Of a stretch of 64,000 bases of DNA, positions 63,850-64,000 are shown piece by piece. The stretch spans positions 1-64,000 of the forward strand of contig NZ_JAAFKD010000005.1 in NCBI RefSeq assembly GCF_013299165.1, read 5' to 3'. Below the pieces are notes generated by a model. It did no database searches. It was not told where the DNA came from and was given only the letters and a program-made list of their open reading frames with translations. The translations under genes were made by a program, and so were the position numbers. This stretch comes from Microcoleus sp. bin38.metabat.b11b12b14.051 (GTDB lineage: Bacteria; Cyanobacteriota; Cyanobacteriia; Cyanobacteriales; Microcoleaceae). Every line of letters starts with the position of its first letter. Within the stretch, counting starts at the first letter, position 1.

Positions 63850-64000
63850 ATGCCAAACTCCCAATCCAACCTACTAATAAATCTTTCCTTCCTAATTTCT
63901 CAACCAACAGGCTTAGCCATCTACGCCAAAAACCTATTCCCCCACCTAAAAACCCTCAACCCAACCTTACTCACAGCCCAAAACTTCCCCAACAACAACT
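63850..64000 (+). CDS. Family 4 glycosyltransferase, N-terminal fragment (cut by window edge)
   Basis: From ATG 63850 the visible 50 codons read [20 protein letters not shown] then GLAIYAKNLFPHLKTLNPTL. They parallel the N-terminus of the gene at 62044, including the PTGxxxYAxNLFPxL acceptor loop. Continues past the right edge. Confidence 0.85.
   Translation, partial: MPNSQSNLLINLSFLISQPTGLAIYAKNLFPHLKTLNPTLLTAQNFPNNN

Overview
The window comes from a filamentous, non-unicellular cyanobacterium of the Oscillatoriales type (Microcoleus/Oscillatoria-like). The basis is the very high density of the HIP1 octamer GCGATCGC, heptanucleotide short tandem repeats in many spacers, cyanobacterium-specific genes (chlororespiratory-reduction protein CRR7, SigC, Ycf46, VTE6-like TIGR00297, ferredoxin-sulfite reductase) and a hetR gene with a patX-type RGSGR peptide gene upstream. 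No rRNA, CRISPR array, phage module or intact insertion sequence was seen; there is one tRNA (Pro, CGG).

Layout. 0-8 kb: a DUF2256 gene cut by the window edge, crr7, sulfite reductase, the rRNA methyltransferase rsmE, a MazF-type and a DUF4258-type toxin-antitoxin pair, and small secreted proteins. 8-16 kb: repeats and a MITE, a lipase with a decayed tandem copy, a VOC protein, a VTE6-like membrane protein, then hetR and patX on the minus strand and an FAD oxidoreductase. 17-22 kb: cysC, a Wza-like exporter and a Wzz/BY-kinase, forming a polysaccharide export cluster. 22-25.6 kb: succinate-semialdehyde dehydrogenase and a ThDP decarboxylase, the two-enzyme cyanobacterial bypass of 2-oxoglutarate dehydrogenase. 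26.5-29 kb: a three-gene minus-strand operon (Sec-exported small protein with a double-glycine-like leader, periplasmic C39-type peptidase, outer-membrane beta-barrel protein) divergent from an NB-ARC ATPase gene. 30-38 kb: housekeeping genes (exonuclease III, NmrA-like protein, tRNA-Pro, lipA, sigC, furA) and a peptidoglycan-binding protein.

39-47 kb is a rearranged region. A block of small membrane protein, SH3 protein and ycf46 occurs twice; about 1.26 kb is identical as far as I could compare by eye, but the left ycf46 has lost its N-terminal two thirds. Between the copies lie MITE-like elements, a frameshifted cysC and a membrane-anchored DUF559-type nuclease gene with perfect internal 84-bp repeats. 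47-50.7 kb holds the conserved cluster rpmH-rnpA-PH protein-yidC-jag-yceD, read leftward. 51-54 kb has an 85-bp palindromic repeat array, an HlyD-type adaptor and a MarR regulator. 54.5-64 kb is a surface-glycan region: methyltransferase, membrane glycosyltransferase-like protein, VanX-type dipeptidase, RmlA-type nucleotidyltransferase, and three glycosyltransferases, two of them tandem paralogues separated by a 75-bp repeat array.

Most noteworthy are the hetR-patX signalling pair in what looks like a non-heterocystous genome; the Sec-leader/C39/beta-barrel operon, which may be an uncharacterised peptide-fibre or bacteriocin-like export system; a MITE family with verified 10-bp target duplications; and palindromic repeat elements that sit in frame inside protein-coding genes.
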